Positions 1-8,729 of a DNA stretch of 64,000 nt are shown in pieces (the stretch's first letter is position 1; each line of letters opens with the position of its first letter). The notes beneath the pieces were generated by a model. That model did no database searches. It had not been told where the DNA came from and worked only from the letters and a program-made list of their open reading frames with translations. The DNA comes from Jannaschia sp. Os4 (GTDB lineage: Bacteria > Pseudomonadota > Alphaproteobacteria > Rhodobacterales > Rhodobacteraceae), in the NCBI RefSeq assembly GCF_016820245.1, contig NZ_JAFCAR010000004.1, positions 620,001 through 684,000 on the forward strand, read 5' to 3'. The translations under genes were made by a program, and so were the position numbers.

Positions 1-1408
1 CGAGGGCGAACGGGATCGCCTCGAGCCCCACGGGCGAGAGGATCAGCCCCGCCAGCAGCGCGGGCATCACCAAGAGCCCCATGGCGGGCACGGCGGCGAG
101 GTTGGCCACGAGCCCCCACGGCACCATCCGGTTGAAATGCGCGGCGGCGAACGGCCCCGTCGCCGCGCCCGCCACGGCCGAGGCGACCACGAGGCCGATC
201 ACCGGGCCTGCCCAGCGGGGGCCGCGCCGTCCGAGGGCGCGGAACGCGAGGACGAGCGCGGCGGTGGCGGCGAACGACATCTGGAAGCCGGGACCGGTCA
301 GGGCCTCCGGCATGAGGGCGAGCACGATCAGCGCGGCGAGGGCCACGCCGCGCAGGGTCAGCGCGCGGCGGCCCAAGAGGACGGCGCCCAGCACCACGGC
401 CGTCATCACGAAGGCCCGCTGGGTGGCCACGCCCATGCCGGAGACGTGGAGGTAGGCGAAGGCGACGGGCAGCGCGACCGCCGCCGCGATGCCCTTCACC
501 GGCCACCGCAGCGCGGCATGGGGCCAGAGCGAGAGAGACGCGCGCACGACCCAGAACACGAGCCCCGCGAGGAGTCCCATGTGCAGGCCCGAGATCGCGA
601 GCAGGTGGGCGAGGTTCGAGTCGCGCAGCGCCTGCACGGTCGCGGGGTCCAGCGCGGCGCGGTCGCCGGTGACGATCGCGGCGGCGACCGCGCCGCCCTG
701 CCCCGGCATGGACGTCCGGAGATGGTCGGTCAGCGCGGCGCGGACGCGGGCGACGGGGCCCGCGCGGCTCTCCGGCGCGGCGAGCAGGACGGGGACGCGA
801 GTGTAGCCGACCGCGCCCAGCCGCAGGAACCACGCGTGGCGCTGGAAGTCGAAGCCGCCCGGCTCGGTCGGCCCGGCGGGGGGCGCGAGGTGGGCCGTCG
901 TCATCACCCGCGCGCCGATGGGGGGCACCCACGGGTCGTCGCCGTGCAGCGAGAGCCGGACGCGCTCCGGGGTGCGGGCCGGGTCCATGTCGAGGCGCAC
1001 GCGGTCGAGGGTGATGCGCGGCTTGTCGGAGGCGGAGCGGTCGACCTTGATCACGCGGCCCTCGACCGGGCCGTAGCTGCGCCATTCGAGGACCGGGCCC
1101 GCGACCGACATCGTGCGCGTCTGGGCCGCCGCGAGGCCGGCGAGGGTGAAGAGCAGGACGAGGGCGGGCCATCCCCGGCCCGCGCGCCCGGACCACGCCG
1201 CCCAGCCGAGCGTCGCGCACAGGAGGCCGAGGAGGAGGGGCGCGGCGTCGGGCGGCTCGGCCGGGAGGGCGAAGTAGGCGCCGACGCCGGTCCCGAAGGC
1301 GGTCGCGCACCACGGCAGGCGGCGCCCGCGCATCGCGCCGCCCCACGCCTCGATGCGGTCCGCGAGCGTCGCGCGCCCGTGGACCATGCCGGTGGCCGTC
1401 TCGGTCAT
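1..1408 (-). CDS. comEC: ComEC/Rec2-family DNA uptake channel (3' end beyond the left edge)
   Basis: This is an inner-membrane channel that carries single-stranded DNA into the cytoplasm during transformation. In Rhodobacter it is also needed to receive gene transfer agent DNA. The minus frame is open from the ATG at 1408 to position 1, so the C-terminal part is missing. The translation has hydrophobic N-terminal helices, a DUF4131-like soluble stretch (FDFQRHAWFLRLGAVGYTR near 843-789) and the ComEC signature NLAHLLAISGLHMGLLAG (about 631-578), followed by several membrane helices. The start is supported by AAGGCGGGG about 8 bases upstream. It is divergent from gltX across a perfect CtrA-type site at 1472-1486. 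The family call is secure; function in this strain is inferred. Confidence 0.93.
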   Translation of the reverse strand, partial: MTETATGMVHGRATLADRIEAWGGAMRGRRLPWCATAFGTGVGAYFALPAEPPDAAPLLLGLLCATLGWAAWSGRAGRGWPALVLLFTLAGLAAAQTRTMSVAGPVLEWRSYGPVEGRVIKVDRSASDKPRITLDRVRLDMDPARTPERVRLSLHGDDPWVPPIGARVMTTAHLAPPAGPTEPGGFDFQRHAWFLRLGAVGYTRVPVLLAAPESRAGPVARVRAALTDHLRTSMPGQGGAVAAAIVTGDRAALDPATVQALRDSNLAHLLAISGLHMGLLAGLVFWVVRASLSLWPHAALRWPVKGIAAAVALPVAFAYLHVSGMGVATQRAFVMTAVVLGAVLLGRRALTLRGVALAALIVLALMPEALTGPGFQMSFAATAALVLAFRALGRRGPRWAGPVIGLVVASAVAGAATGPFAAAHFNRMVPWGLVANLAAVPAMGLLVMPALLAGLILSPVGLEAIPFAL

Positions 1409-1471
1409 GGACCCCGCCTTGCCGCGCAACGCCCCCCCCGGTAGGAGCGCCGCGACCCTCGCAGGGCCGCG

Positions 1472-1487
1472 TTAACCGCGCGTTAAC
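1472..1487. promoter_or_regulatory. CtrA-type binding site TTAA-N7-TTAAC
   Basis: TTAA at 1472-1475, seven bases, then TTAAC at 1483-1487. The site lies inside the palindromic stretch GTTAACCGCGCGTTAAC. It matches the full CtrA consensus of alphaproteobacteria exactly. It sits 64 bases upstream of the comEC start and 28 bases upstream of the gltX start. Control of comEC is the likelier role, because competence genes are known CtrA targets in Rhodobacter; that is inference. Confidence 0.6.
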
Positions 1488-1514
1488 GGCCCGCGCCGCA
1501 CCGCAGGAGCCGTC

Positions 1515-2900
1515 ATGCCCGACATCGTCACCCGCTTCGCCCCCTCGCCCACCGGCGACCTTCATATCGGGGGGGCGCGCACGGCGCTGTTCAACTGGCT
1601 CTTCGCGCGGGCGAACGGCGGGCGGTTCGTGCTGCGGATCGAGGACACGGACAAAGCGCGCTCGACGCAGGCGGCGACGGACGCGATCTTCGAGGGGCTG
1701 GCGTGGCTCGGCCTCGACTGGGACGGCGAGGCGGTGTCCCAAGCGTCGCGGGCCGCCCGCCACGCCGAGGTGGCCCAGTCGATGCTGGAGGCGGGCCACG
1801 CCTATCGCTGCTGGTCGTCGCAGGACGAGATCGCCGCCGCGCGCGAGGCGGCCAAGGCCGAGGGACGCGCGACCCTGTTCCAGTCCCCGTGGCGGGAGGC
1901 CGAGGCCCCCGGCGAGGGGCCGTCCGTGATCCGCCTGAAGGCCCCGCGCGAGGGCGAGACCGTGATCCGCGATGCCGTGCAGGGCGACGTCACCACGCGC
2001 AACGCGCAGCTCGACGACATGGTGCTGCTGCGGGCCGACGGGACGCCGACCTACATGCTGGCCGTCGTGGTGGACGACCACGACATGGGCGTGAGCCACG
2101 TGATCCGCGGCGACGACCATCTCAACAACGCGGCGCGGCAGGCGCAGATCTACCGCGCGATGGGGTGGGACGAGCCGGTCTGGGCGCACATCCCGCTGAT
2201 CCACGGGGCGGACGGCAAGAAGCTGTCCAAGCGCCACGGGGCGACGGCGGTGGGCGAGTACGCCGTGATGGGCTACCCCGCGCGGGCGATGCGCAACTAC
2301 CTCGCGCGGCTGGGATGGAGCCACGGGGACGCGGAGTATTTCGACGATGCGCAGGCCCGTGCGTTGTTCGGGCTGGAGGGGATCGGCCGGGCGCCCGCGC
2401 GGCTGGACCTGAAGAAGCTGGAGAACCTCTCGGGGCAGCACCTGTCCGCGATGGAGGACGCGGCGGTGGTGGACGCGGCGCTCGACTGGGCGCGGCGGGC
2501 CGGGGAGCCGCCGCTGGACCCCGCCCGGCTGGCCGTCGCGGTGCCCTTGGTGAAGGAGGGCGCGCGAACCCTGCCGCAGGTCGTGGAGAAGGCGCGCTTC
2601 GCCTTGGTGGACCGCCCGGTCGCGCCCGATGACAAGGCCGCCAAGGCCTTGGCCGGCGAGGGGGCGGAGGTGCTCGCCGAATTGACGCCGCACCTGCAAA
2701 ATGCAAATTGGGACCGCGACGCCTTGGAGGCGGCCGCCGGCCGGGTGGCCGAAGCGCGGGGGGTCGGCCTGGGCAAGGTCGCGGCCCCGCTGCGCGCCGC
2801 CCTCGCCGGGCGGACCGCGACGCCGAGCGTCTTCGACATGATGGTCGCCTTGGGTCGGGAGGAGACCCTCGCGCGCCTTTCGGACGCCGCGACGGCCTGA
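1515..2900 (+). CDS. gltX: Glutamyl-tRNA synthetase
   Basis: This class I aminoacyl-tRNA synthetase charges tRNA-Glu with glutamate in the cytoplasm. The 461 residues fit the alphaproteobacterial family. The N-terminus reads [20 protein letters not shown], where HIGG is the class I HIGH motif (about residues 17-20). The KMSKS loop is present as KKLSKRHGA (about residues 236-244). The C-terminal third is the helical anticodon-binding domain. The gene starts at ATG 1515 after GCAGGAGCCGTC, which contains a GGAG ribosome site. Many alphaproteobacteria have two gltX paralogues, one of which can mischarge tRNA-Gln for the amidotransferase route; I cannot tell from this window which one this is. 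Confidence 0.97.
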   Translation: MPDIVTRFAPSPTGDLHIGGARTALFNWLFARANGGRFVLRIEDTDKARSTQAATDAIFEGLAWLGLDWDGEAVSQASRAARHAEVAQSMLEAGHAYRCWSSQDEIAAAREAAKAEGRATLFQSPWREAEAPGEGPSVIRLKAPREGETVIRDAVQGDVTTRNAQLDDMVLLRADGTPTYMLAVVVDDHDMGVSHVIRGDDHLNNAARQAQIYRAMGWDEPVWAHIPLIHGADGKKLSKRHGATAVGEYAVMGYPARAMRNYLARLGWSHGDAEYFDDAQARALFGLEGIGRAPARLDLKKLENLSGQHLSAMEDAAVVDAALDWARRAGEPPLDPARLAVAVPLVKEGARTLPQVVEKARFALVDRPVAPDDKAAKALAGEGAEVLAELTPHLQNANWDRDALEAAAGRVAEARGVGLGKVAAPLRAALAGRTATPSVFDMMVALGREETLARLSDAATA

Positions 2901-2986
2901 CCGCGCGGCCCGCCCCGCGGAACGGTGTTTCGCTGATAAAACAAAGTCCTGCGCGGTGACGTTCAGGCCAATACGAGGGATCGCCC

Positions 2987-4294
2987 ATGGACGGCAGCCG
3001 CACCGACGACACCCGCAAGGCCCATCTCGAGATCGGCGGGGAGTCCTACGACCTGCCGATCCACTCGCCCTCCGAAGGACCCGACGTGGTCGACATCCGC
3101 AAGCTCTACGCGCAGGCGGGCGTCTTCACCTACGATCCGGGCTTCACCTCCACCGCCTCGTGCGATTCCGCGATCACCTACATCGACGGCGACGCAGGCG
3201 TCTTGCTGCACCGCGGCTATCCCATCGATCAGCTCGCCCAGAAGTCGCACTACCTCGAGGTGTGCTACCTGCTGCTCTACGGTGAGCTGCCGACCGGCGC
3301 GCAGTTGGAGGATTTCACCCAGCGCGTGACGATGCACACGATGCTGCACGAGCAGATGCACTACTTCTTCCGGGGCTTCCGCCGCGACGCGCACCCGATG
3401 GCGATCATGGTCGGCGTGGTCGGCGCCATGGCCGCGTTCTACCACGACTCGACGGACATCAACGACCCGTGGCAGCGCGAGGTCGCCTCGATCCGCATGA
3501 TCGCCAAGATGCCGACCATCGCGGCGATGGCCTACAAGTACTCGATCGGCCAGCCCTTCGTGTACCCGCAGAACGACCTCGATTACGCGTCTAACTTCCT
3601 GCAGATGTGCTTCTCGGTCCCCTCGGCGCAGTATCAGGTCGATCCGATCCTCGCCCGCGCGATGGACCGCATCTTCACCCTTCACGCGGATCACGAGCAG
3701 AACGCCTCCACCTCGACGGTGCGGCTGGCCTCGTCGTCGGGCGCGAACCCCTTCGCCTGCATCGCCGCCGGCATCGCGTGCCTGTGGGGGCCGGCCCATG
3801 GCGGCGCGAACCAGGCCTGCCTCGAGATGCTGCGCGAGATCGGCACCGTGGACCGCATCCCCGAGTTCATCGCCCGGGCGAAGGACAAGAACGACCCGTT
3901 CCGCCTGATGGGGTTCGGTCACCGGGTCTACAAGAACTTCGACCCCCGCGCGACCGTGATGAAGGAGAGCGCGGACGAGGTTCTGGACCTGCTGGGCGTC
4001 GAGGACAACGACACGCTCAAGGTCGCCAAGGAGCTGGAGAAGCAGGCGCTCGACGATCCGTACTTCGCCGAGAAGAAGCTGTTCCCGAACGTCGACTTCT
4101 ACTCGGGCATCATCCTCGAGGCGATGGGCTTCCCGACCTCGATGTTCACGCCGATCTTCGCGCTGTCGCGCACGGTGGGCTGGATCTCGCAGTGGAAGGA
4201 GCAGCTCTCCGATCCGGCGATGAAGATCGGGCGCCCGCGCCAGCTCTACACCGGCCCCTCGCAGCGCGACTACGTCGACGTCGAGAACCGCTGA
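2987..4294 (+). CDS. gltA: Citrate synthase (type II)
   Basis: It condenses oxaloacetate and acetyl-CoA into citrate, the entry step of the TCA cycle. The 435 residues match the hexameric type II family. The N-terminal domain with [18 protein letters not shown] is present. The active-site blocks are visible: histidines in ADHEQNAST and [11 protein letters not shown], and [14 protein letters not shown] with the catalytic His/Arg block around residues 305-318. The C-terminus reads [15 protein letters not shown]. The ribosome site GAGGG precedes ATG 2987. It follows gltX by 86 bases, and a strong hairpin downstream suggests that transcription ends there. Confidence 0.97.
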   Translation: MDGSRTDDTRKAHLEIGGESYDLPIHSPSEGPDVVDIRKLYAQAGVFTYDPGFTSTASCDSAITYIDGDAGVLLHRGYPIDQLAQKSHYLEVCYLLLYGELPTGAQLEDFTQRVTMHTMLHEQMHYFFRGFRRDAHPMAIMVGVVGAMAAFYHDSTDINDPWQREVASIRMIAKMPTIAAMAYKYSIGQPFVYPQNDLDYASNFLQMCFSVPSAQYQVDPILARAMDRIFTLHADHEQNASTSTVRLASSSGANPFACIAAGIACLWGPAHGGANQACLEMLREIGTVDRIPEFIARAKDKNDPFRLMGFGHRVYKNFDPRATVMKESADEVLDLLGVEDNDTLKVAKELEKQALDDPYFAEKKLFPNVDFYSGIILEAMGFPTSMFTPIFALSRTVGWISQWKEQLSDPAMKIGRPRQLYTGPSQRDYVDVENR

Positions 4295-4300
4295 CCCTCG

Positions 4301-4327
4301 CGGCGCGGACCCGAGCGGTCCGCGCCG
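4301..4327 (+). terminator. Hairpin after gltA
   Basis: An 11-bp perfect stem (CGGCGCGGACC paired with GGTCCGCGCCG) with a CGAGC loop starts 7 bases after the gltA stop. There is no T-run, as is common for terminator hairpins in very GC-rich genomes. It is a probable terminator or mRNA-end stabiliser. Confidence 0.6.
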
Positions 4328-4406
4328 CCTCCGCCCCCGCATCGCCCCGCCGATGCCGCTTTCCTCGGTCACGACCGCGTGAGCCCCTGCCCCGCGTGAC
4401 GATGCC

Positions 4407-7103
4407 ATGACCTCCGATCCGACCGAGTCCGCCGCCGCCCGCTGCCCGTTCCTCGCGCAGCTGTCCGAGATGCCGCGCCTCACGGAGGCCCGCTACGCCG
4501 ACGGCGTGTCGGAGATGCACGAGGGCGCCGACCCGCTGGAGGTGGCGCGCACGCTCTTCGATCAGGACGGCCCGACCGAGGCGGCCTCCGGGGCCTCGGC
4601 GCTCTTCACGACGTGGGGCCAGTTCCTCGACCACGACCTGTCGCTGACGCCGGATGGCGAGGACGTGATGTTCGCGGGCGCCTTCGGGGACCACGACGTG
4701 ACCCGGTCGGAGGCGATGGAAGGAAGCGGCGGGACCGGCCCGCTGCAGTTCGGGAACGCGATCTCGTGGCAGATCGATGGCTCGATGGTCTACGGCTCCA
4801 ACGAGGGGCGCGAGGCCGACCTCCGCGCCTTCGAGGGCGGTCGGCTGCGGATGGACGAGGATCCGAACTCCATGTTCGGGCTGCTGCCGACCGCCACGCC
4901 GGACGTGGTCATGGCGGGCGACACCGAGGGCGAGGACGCCGTCTTCCTCGCGGGCGACGTGCGGGCGAACGAAAACCCGAACCTGCTGTCGCTCCACACG
5001 CTGATGGCCCGCGAGCACAACCACTGGGCGGAGCGGCTGGCCGAGGCGCATCCCGACTGGGACGACGAGCAGCTGTTCCAGGGCGCACGTCAGATCGTCG
5101 AGTTCCAGATCCAGAAGATCACCTACGAGGAATGGCTCCCGCTCCTCGTGGGCAATGCGGTGGGCGATCCGGAGGGTCTGGCGCACGACCCGGACGCGGT
5201 GGGCGAGGTGGCGCTCGAGTTCTCCACCGCGGCCTTCCGGTTCGGGCACACGATGGTGGCCGACCACCTCCTCCGGGTGGGCGACGCGGGCGCGGACACG
5301 GGCTCGCTGTCGCTCATGGACGCGTTCTTCGACCCGTCCCACGTCCGCGAGGGCGGCATCGACGACTTCCTGCGCGGCATGGCGGGCCAGTCGGCGGAGG
5401 AGCTGGACACGAAGGTCGTCGACGCGCTGAACTTCTTCCTCGCCACGCCGGAGGGGGTGTCGGGCTTCTCCCTGCCCGCGCTGAACCTGATGCGCGCCGC
5501 CGATCATGGCATCGGCTCCTACGTGGACGTCCGCGCGCAACTGCTCGGCGACATCGACCCCGCGACGCTGGACCCGCAGGACTTCTCGATCATCACGGAC
5601 GACCCGGCGCTGCAGGCGGAGCTGGCCGCGGCCTACGACGACGTCCACCAGGTCGACCTGTGGGTCGGCGGCTTGGCCGAGGACCACCTCCCCGGCTCGA
5701 TGGCGGGTCCGCTCTTCACCCATATCATCGCGGACCAGTTCGTGCGCACCGCCACGGCGGACGAGACCTTCCTCGCCCTCGACCCCGCGCTGGGGGCGGA
5801 GATCATCGCCGACGCGCGGGCGGGCGGGCTCGCGGACGTGATCCTGCGGAACACCCATGTCGATCACCTGCAGGACGATCCCTTCCTGATGGGGGCGCGC
5901 GCCCTCGTGCCGATGGAGGACATGGCGGGCGACGGGCGGGACGACGACGTGTCGCTCGTCTCGGCCCAGATCGACCGCGTGGCCCTCGGTTCGGGCGACG
6001 ACGCGCTCTCCCTGACCGGCGGGAGCCAGGTCGGGGCGGTGCGGATGGCCGATGGCGACGACGAGGTGGTGCAGGGGTCCGGCTCGGTCCGCCGGATCGA
6101 CACGGGCGACGGCGACGACACGATCCGGTTGTCGGGCACCGCGCGGGCCGACCGGATCGACGGCGGCGGCGGGGACGATTCGATCGGGCTGTCCGACCTC
6201 GCGCGGAGCGACCGGATTGACGGGGGCGACGGGGACGACGCGATCACGTTGGACGGGCGGGCGGCGGCGGGCCGGATCGACGGCGGGCGAGGGGACGACT
6301 CGGTCTCGCTCGGGCCGGACGCCACCGCCGACATCGTGCGGCTAGCCCAAGGGGACGACACCCTCTCGCTCGAGGGGCCTGGCCTGCGGCAGGCCGTCGG
6401 CGGCGGCGGCGGCACGGACGTGCTGCAGCTGTCCGGCGACGTGGTCGAGGTGATCCCGGTCAACGCCTCCGGCTCGAACGGCATCGTCCGCTGGGCCGAC
6501 GGGTCCGAGACCCGCTACGTCGGCTTCGAGGAGGTGCGCGTGGCACCCTGCTTCGCCGCGGGGACGCGGATCCTGGCGGCGCGGGGGAAGCGGCGGGTCG
6601 AGGACCTGCGCGCGGGCGACCTCGTGATGACGCTGGACCGCGGCCTGCGCCCTCTGGCGTGGGTCGGGCGCCGGGTGGTGGCCGCACAGGGGGCTCTGGC
6701 GCCGATCCGCTTCGAGACGGGCGTGCTCGGGAACGTCGCCCCGCTCGTGGTCTCGCCGCAGCACCGGGTGCTGCTGCGCTCGGCCCACGCCGCGCTCCTG
6801 TTCGGGGTGGAGGAGGTGCTGGCGCCAGCCGCCGCGCTCCTCGACCGTCCGGGGGTCCAGCGTCTGGAGGGCGGCGTGGTGGAGTACGTCCACCTGCTCT
6901 TCGACCGCCACGAGATCGTGCTGTCCGACGGCGCGCCGACCGAGAGCTTCCATCCGGGCGCGACCGTGCTGCCGGCGATGGAGGCGGCGGCGCGGGACGA
7001 GGTGCTCGCGCTGTTCCCCGACCTCGCCCGCCCCCGCCCCGCCCGCCGGCCCGCACGTCCGCTGCTCTCGGGGCGCGAGGCGCGGCTCTTGGCGGCGACC
7101 TAG
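4407..7103 (+). CDS. Heme peroxidase (animal type) fused to RTX-like repeats and a Hint domain
   Basis: This 898-residue protein has three parts. Residues ~15-510 are an animal-type (peroxidasin/peroxinectin-like) heme peroxidase. Distal WGQFLDHDL gives His76, the catalytic Arg lies in GDVRANENPNLL near 186, and the proximal His is in FRFGHTMV near 280. Residues ~511-660 hold about six irregular RTX-like repeats of the form RIDGGxGDDxI, suggesting calcium binding and type I secretion. Residues ~715-898 are a Hint_2 domain starting at PCFAAGTRI with the block [10 protein letters not shown]. There is no N-terminal signal peptide, which agrees with C-terminal secretion. Such peroxidases oxidise halides or phenolics extracellularly; the substrate here is unknown. 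Its Hint domain closely resembles that of the 1793-residue protein at 22083-27464. Its stop overlaps the convergent DUF6456 gene. Confidence 0.9.
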   Translation: MTSDPTESAAARCPFLAQLSEMPRLTEARYADGVSEMHEGADPLEVARTLFDQDGPTEAASGASALFTTWGQFLDHDLSLTPDGEDVMFAGAFGDHDVTRSEAMEGSGGTGPLQFGNAISWQIDGSMVYGSNEGREADLRAFEGGRLRMDEDPNSMFGLLPTATPDVVMAGDTEGEDAVFLAGDVRANENPNLLSLHTLMAREHNHWAERLAEAHPDWDDEQLFQGARQIVEFQIQKITYEEWLPLLVGNAVGDPEGLAHDPDAVGEVALEFSTAAFRFGHTMVADHLLRVGDAGADTGSLSLMDAFFDPSHVREGGIDDFLRGMAGQSAEELDTKVVDALNFFLATPEGVSGFSLPALNLMRAADHGIGSYVDVRAQLLGDIDPATLDPQDFSIITDDPALQAELAAAYDDVHQVDLWVGGLAEDHLPGSMAGPLFTHIIADQFVRTATADETFLALDPALGAEIIADARAGGLADVILRNTHVDHLQDDPFLMGARALVPMEDMAGDGRDDDVSLVSAQIDRVALGSGDDALSLTGGSQVGAVRMADGDDEVVQGSGSVRRIDTGDGDDTIRLSGTARADRIDGGGGDDSIGLSDLARSDRIDGGDGDDAITLDGRAAAGRIDGGRGDDSVSLGPDATADIVRLAQGDDTLSLEGPGLRQAVGGGGGTDVLQLSGDVVEVIPVNASGSNGIVRWADGSETRYVGFEEVRVAPCFAAGTRILAARGKRRVEDLRAGDLVMTLDRGLRPLAWVGRRVVAAQGALAPIRFETGVLGNVAPLVVSPQHRVLLRSAHAALLFGVEEVLAPAAALLDRPGVQRLEGGVVEYVHLLFDRHEIVLSDGAPTESFHPGATVLPAMEAAARDEVLALFPDLARPRPARRPARPLLSGREARLLAAT

Positions 7104-8191
7104 GCGGTCCGCGGCCCGTCGTAGTGGTCGCGCAGGCGCTGGAGCGCGATCCGCAGGACGATCTTGCCCGACCGGGCGGACCAGCCCATCCGCTTCTCCG
7201 CGGTCTCGAGGCCTTCGAGGAGGCAACAGACGCGGAGCGCCACGTCCGCGAGGCCGGGACCCAGCGCGCGCAGCGCCTCGGACACGCGGCGGCGGGCGTC
7301 CGACGGCCCCTCGCAGGGGCCGCGTCCCGACGGCGCGGCATCGCAGCCCGCGGTCAGGAACCGCTCCCAGTTCTGGCCGACCCGCGGGCCCATCTGCGCG
7401 CGCTCGTACTCCTCGCGCAGCCGCTCGCCCGCGACCACGAGGTCGAGGGGCAGGAACGGCTTGCCGTCCCGGTCCCGCTTGCGGGCGAGGCCGCCGAGGG
7501 GCGACTCGGACAGGTTCACCTGCGCCTCCATCGCCCCGTCGGGCCCGTCGATGGTCGCGGCGACGCGCTCGCCCTGCTGGTGAAGGAAGGGCGAGGCGGC
7601 CTCGGCCATCCCGCGCGCGGCGGCCTTGGCGCGCAGCTTGTCCGACAGCATGCGGGCCAGCGCCGCCCGCCCCGGCTCGGTCAGCGCGTAGCGCGTGACG
7701 GTGCCCGCATGGGTGCAGCGGACCCAGTCCTTGAGGACGAAAGCCTGCGCGACGGCGCGGGGCAGCGTGGCGATCCGCGCGAGCCCGGCCTCCGTCTCGC
7801 GCATGACCACCGCTTGGTGGAGGCCGCGCCCGACGGCGAGGAAGGCGCCGGGTTCGGTGAGGCGGCGCAGGATGCGGCGCCCCTCGCGGGCGAGGGTGGC
7901 GTCGTCGACCAGATCTGAGCGCAAGGTGGGAGCTGACATGGAACCATCCTCTTCGGTGGGATCGAGTGGGGCGACCGCCTCGGCGAGGCGATCGAGGGCG
8001 TCGTCGAGCAGCGGATCGTCCCGTCGTGCCTCCAGCCGCCGGACGTGCCGCAGCACGGTGGACGGCGCGCAGCGCTCCGCCCGCGCGAGGTCGCGGAGGG
8101 ACCGCCCGGCGCAGGCATGGCCCACGTAGAGGCGGGCCGGGCGCGGGACCCAGTCGGGAAAATCGGTGGCGGAGGCGGCGATTGCAGGCAT
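7100..8191 (-). CDS. DUF6456 protein with N-terminal helix-turn-helix
   Basis: This is a 363-residue putative DNA-binding protein. Residues ~15-60 (YVGHACAGRSLRDLARAERC, then APSTVLRHVRRLE) look like a helix-turn-helix. Residues ~95-180 (ILRRLTEPGAFLAV, then YALTEPGRAALARML) look like a winged-helix segment. The C-terminal ~150 residues (SPLGGLARKRDRDGKPFLP, GEIRLREEY-like and QNWERFLTAG) match what I recall of the DUF6456 domain of Rhodobacterales. The TAG stop overlaps the stop of the convergent peroxidase gene in a shared CTAG. It is divergent from the DUF6477-like gene across a 204-base region with a CtrA-like site and a 9-bp palindrome. A transcriptional regulator role is inferred. Confidence 0.72.
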   Translation of the reverse strand: MPAIAASATDFPDWVPRPARLYVGHACAGRSLRDLARAERCAPSTVLRHVRRLEARRDDPLLDDALDRLAEAVAPLDPTEEDGSMSAPTLRSDLVDDATLAREGRRILRRLTEPGAFLAVGRGLHQAVVMRETEAGLARIATLPRAVAQAFVLKDWVRCTHAGTVTRYALTEPGRAALARMLSDKLRAKAAARGMAEAASPFLHQQGERVAATIDGPDGAMEAQVNLSESPLGGLARKRDRDGKPFLPLDLVVAGERLREEYERAQMGPRVGQNWERFLTAGCDAAPSGRGPCEGPSDARRRVSEALRALGPGLADVALRVCCLLEGLETAEKRMGWSARSGKIVLRIALQRLRDHYDGPRTA

Positions 8192-8243
8192 GGCGGTGGG
8201 GCGGTGCGCTGTGGATGACGCGGCCCACGAACTCGGCGAACGG

Positions 8244-8258
8244 TTACCGAGAAGTTAA
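8244..8258. promoter_or_regulatory. CtrA-like site TTAC-N7-TTAA
   Basis: TTAC (8244-8247), seven bases, TTAA (8255-8258). It differs from the CtrA consensus at one half-site base. It lies 53 bases upstream of the DUF6456 start, between two divergent genes. Confidence 0.4.
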
Positions 8259-8280
8259 TAGTCCCGGTTCAGAGCGCAGA

Positions 8281-8301
8281 CCGTTTACGGATCGTAAACG
8301 G
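8281..8301. promoter_or_regulatory. Perfect 9-bp inverted repeat, probable operator
   Basis: CCGTTTACG-GAT-CGTAAACGG is a perfect 9-bp inverted repeat with a 3-base centre. It is A/T-rich for this genome and lies midway between the divergent DUF6456 and DUF6477-like genes. This fits a dimeric repressor or activator site, possibly autoregulation by the DUF6456 protein. The identity of the binder is inference. Confidence 0.5.
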
Positions 8302-8395
8302 CAAGGACGCGCCGAACGCTGGTCCCGCCTCAAACGCAACACCCTTCCGCCACAGTTCACGATGGCCGCCGAATCGAACCCTCGGAGGCCCTTCC

Positions 8396-8674
8396 ATGTG
8401 CAAGCTCACTCAAGACGTCGCCGCCCTGTCCCGCCCGGATACCTTGGTGAAGGCCGCCGCCGCCGGGCAGCCCACGTACGAGCGACGCCGCGACCTGCGC
8501 CGCATGCTACGCGCCGCAATCCCGGCGACGCCGCGCGCCGCGCTGGAGGCGCTGCTGCCGATCGAGGCCGCGCTGGAGAAGCGGCGGCGCGACGGGGACA
8601 CGAAGTACTCGATCACCCGCCACGTCGACATCCTCATCGCGCTGATGGCGGAGGGGCGCGCACTGCGGGCCTGA
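8396..8674 (+). CDS. Small DUF6477-like protein
   Basis: This is a 92-residue basic, helical protein with no signal peptide. The pattern TLVKAAAAGQPTYERRRDLR, then ALLPIEAALEKRRRDGDTKY and SITRHVDILIALMAEGRAL, resembles the small DUF6477 family that I recall sitting next to DUF6456 genes in Rhodobacterales. The function is unknown. It starts at ATG 8396 with CTCGGAGG spaced 7-8 bases upstream. It is divergent from the DUF6456 gene and shares its regulatory region. Confidence 0.68.
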   Translation: MCKLTQDVAALSRPDTLVKAAAAGQPTYERRRDLRRMLRAAIPATPRAALEALLPIEAALEKRRRDGDTKYSITRHVDILIALMAEGRALRA

Positions 8675-8729
8675 GGGGGAGTGCTTCCCTACGGATGAAC
8701 GGCGGGGCCGAGGGCGGCCCCGTGCCCGA

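Noticed and set aside
137-1444. Plus-strand open frame over the left edge
   Set aside because: The minus strand encodes a clear ComEC sequence without any stop; the plus frame is low-complexity Arg/Gly/His.
1703-2632. A 309-codon plus frame inside gltX and similar frames inside guaA and purL
   Set aside because: Out-of-frame shadows of conserved housekeeping genes, Arg/Gly/Ala-rich with no motifs.
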